The notes below the pieces were generated by a model. The model was not told where the DNA came from and did no database searches. It saw nothing but the letters and a program-made list of their open reading frames with translations. 41,018 nt of DNA from Glaciihabitans sp. (GTDB taxonomy: Bacteria; Actinomycetota; Actinomycetes; Actinomycetales; Microbacteriaceae): NCBI GenBank assembly GCA_025465535.1, contig JAODMY010000086.1, positions 1-41,018 of the forward strand, in the 5' to 3' direction. Within the stretch, counting starts at the first letter, position 1. Each line of letters opens with the position of its first letter. This document shows positions 40,026-41,018 of this stretch, piece by piece. Position numbers and translations under genes: made by a program.

Positions 40026-40940
40026 GTGTCCGATAGCCCGATCGCGGCGACTCCCTACGAGGTGCTTCGCGTGAGCGTTTCCGCAACCGAGGAGGAGCTC
40101 CGACGCGCCTATCGTCGCAGGCTCCGAGAGACACATCCGGACACCGGCGGTCGCGCGACGGAGTTCACTGCCGTCCAGCTGGCATGGGAGCAGGTCGGAA
40201 CGGTCGGTGCGCGAGCCAGATACGACGGCGGGCGCAGCGCGACCACGGCACACCAGACCTTCGAGCAGCAGCCGCATCGGCCGCGCCAGAATTCTCGTCC
40301 GACGGCGCGCTCGTACGGGCATCCGGGCGGATGGCGCCGTGAGCGCTATCTCAATCTGATTCGCGAGTGGGCGGGCAGGGGAGTGGCGCTCGAGAATCCG
40401 TACGACCCGGCGCTGGTGCGCAGGGCACCGCGCGATATCCGTCACATTCTCGCGGACGCCCTCGCCGAGGAGGCAACAGCTCGCGAGCTCGCGGAGCTAG
40501 GGATCGCGTACACGATCTGGCACGACATCGCGACGCCCGGCGGCCCTGAGGAGAAGATCGACCACATCGTGCTCGGACCGACCGGATTGTTCTCCCTTCT
40601 CTCGGAAGACTGGGGCGGCGCCGTGCGGGTACGAAAGGGCGAGCTCATTGGCGAGGTGCTCGACGGCGAGCATCCGTTCCACTCGCTCGCGGCGCGCACG
40701 CGATTCGTCTCGCGCAGGGCAAGGGTTCGATTCGACGCCGTGGTGATCGTCGTTCCCGACGACGCGACAGACGCCGGCCTCACGCTGGCCGGACGGATGC
40801 GAGGGGTCCCGACGGCCCTCGTCCAGCACTCGAGACTGCCAGAGCTGCTGCGCGACGGACTTCCCGGCACGCCGGCGGTCGGCGGATCGGACCTGTTCGA
40901 GATTCGCACCAGGCTTCAGGCCAGCATCACTTTCGTCTAG
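40026..40940 (+). CDS. J-domain protein with C-terminal NERD-like domain
   Basis: A 304-residue protein. The first 70 residues are a J domain: YEVLRVSVSATEEELRRAYRRRLRETHPDTGG with the HPD motif, which would stimulate a DnaK partner. A Gln/Arg/Pro-rich linker follows. From about residue 120 is a NERD-like region (IAYTIWHDIATPGGPEEKIDHIVLGPTGLFSLLSEDWGG, VVIVVPDDATDAG), a nuclease-related fold. No DnaK or GrpE is adjacent. Start is GTG 40026. Function is unknown; a nuclease or nucleic-acid role is inference from the NERD resemblance. Confidence 0.85.
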   Translation: MSDSPIAATPYEVLRVSVSATEEELRRAYRRRLRETHPDTGGRATEFTAVQLAWEQVGTVGARARYDGGRSATTAHQTFEQQPHRPRQNSRPTARSYGHPGGWRRERYLNLIREWAGRGVALENPYDPALVRRAPRDIRHILADALAEEATARELAELGIAYTIWHDIATPGGPEEKIDHIVLGPTGLFSLLSEDWGGAVRVRKGELIGEVLDGEHPFHSLAARTRFVSRRARVRFDAVVIVVPDDATDAGLTLAGRMRGVPTALVQHSRLPELLRDGLPGTPAVGGSDLFEIRTRLQASITFV

Positions 40941-40982
40941 CTGCGGTTCCCCGACGCTCAGATCCGTGTCGCGTCCCGGAGC

Positions 40983-41018
40983 CTATGGCGCGACGATCCC
41001 GTAGACGGCGAAGACACC
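40983..41018 (-). CDS. C-terminal end of a minus-strand ORF (cut by window)
   Basis: Read on the minus strand from the edge, GVFAVYGIVAP then TAG. The hydrophobic residues suggest a membrane protein, but 11 codons are too few to be sure that it is a gene. Confidence 0.35.
   Translation of the reverse strand, partial: GVFAVYGIVAP

Noticed and set aside
1-41018. Genomic island or prophage
   Set aside because: No integrase, transposase, phage gene or tRNA-flanked border is seen, and codon use looks even across the genes.

Overview
The window comes from a high-GC actinobacterium, most likely a member of the Microbacteriaceae. The evidence is the strong G/C preference at third codon positions, frequent GTG starts, ATGA/GTGA overlaps, and several gene neighbourhoods and small families that I associate with that family (DUF7882, DUF3099, DUF5997, a SURF1 gene followed by a short Zn-binding-like protein gene, type Ic aspartate aminotransferase). 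The assignment rests on recalled family knowledge; no search was run. I saw no rRNA, tRNA, CRISPR array, prophage or transposase. The window reads as a chromosomal region packed with genes; no gap between genes exceeds about 300 bases.

Layout. 1-5.2 kb: the 5' part of ctaA (heme A synthase, leaving the window on the left), then a divergent Fe-S assembly operon sufB-sufD-Rieske ferredoxin-sufC-sufT-like, closed by a hairpin shared with the convergent bioY. 5.3-10.7 kb: bioY, an ABC-F ATPase, a uracil-DNA-glycosylase-like protein, a SURF1/short-protein/DUF3099 cluster, and fabG. 10.8-19.8 kb: serB, then carbohydrate storage genes (glgC and glgA/glgM divergent, treS further on), an orphan ABC ATPase, ribosomal protein L31 type B, a DEDDh exonuclease, an alpha/beta hydrolase and a GT4 glycosyltransferase. 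19.8-25.9 kb: a histidine phosphatase, a sirtuin, an RNA methyltransferase, a D,D-carboxypeptidase, a fatty-acid desaturase and an SGNH hydrolase.

26-36.6 kb is rich in DNA-damage tolerance genes: dinB, a DEAH-type helicase, then after an aminotransferase the mutasome imuA-imuB-dnaE2. This operon has a perfect actinobacterial LexA/SOS box directly in front of imuA. A small divergent ORF starts 66 bp from the same box.

37-38.3 kb holds the most interesting locus: a seven-helix microbial rhodopsin, overlapping by 4 nt or nearly abutting an upstream DUF7882 gene. It has the proton-pump triad D-T-E, the retinal lysine, a glycine at the xanthorhodopsin carotenoid-antenna position, and a serine where xanthorhodopsin and proteorhodopsin carry the counterion-linked histidine. 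It also has a long acidic-ended C-terminal tail. No retinal or carotenoid synthesis gene is in the window, so the chromophore must be made elsewhere.

38.4-41 kb: a LysR-type substrate-binding domain without its DNA-binding half, divergent from DUF5997; a small membrane protein; a J-domain/NERD-like fusion; and the last codons of a minus-strand ORF.

Two features repeat through the window. Short tandem repeats occur in the linkers or termini of at least six unrelated minus-strand genes, always with a unit divisible by three (9, 15 or 18 bp); the intergenic ones have units of 13, 16 and 22-23 bp. A 66-bp palindrome occurs at two gene ends 11.5 kb apart, in opposite orientations.
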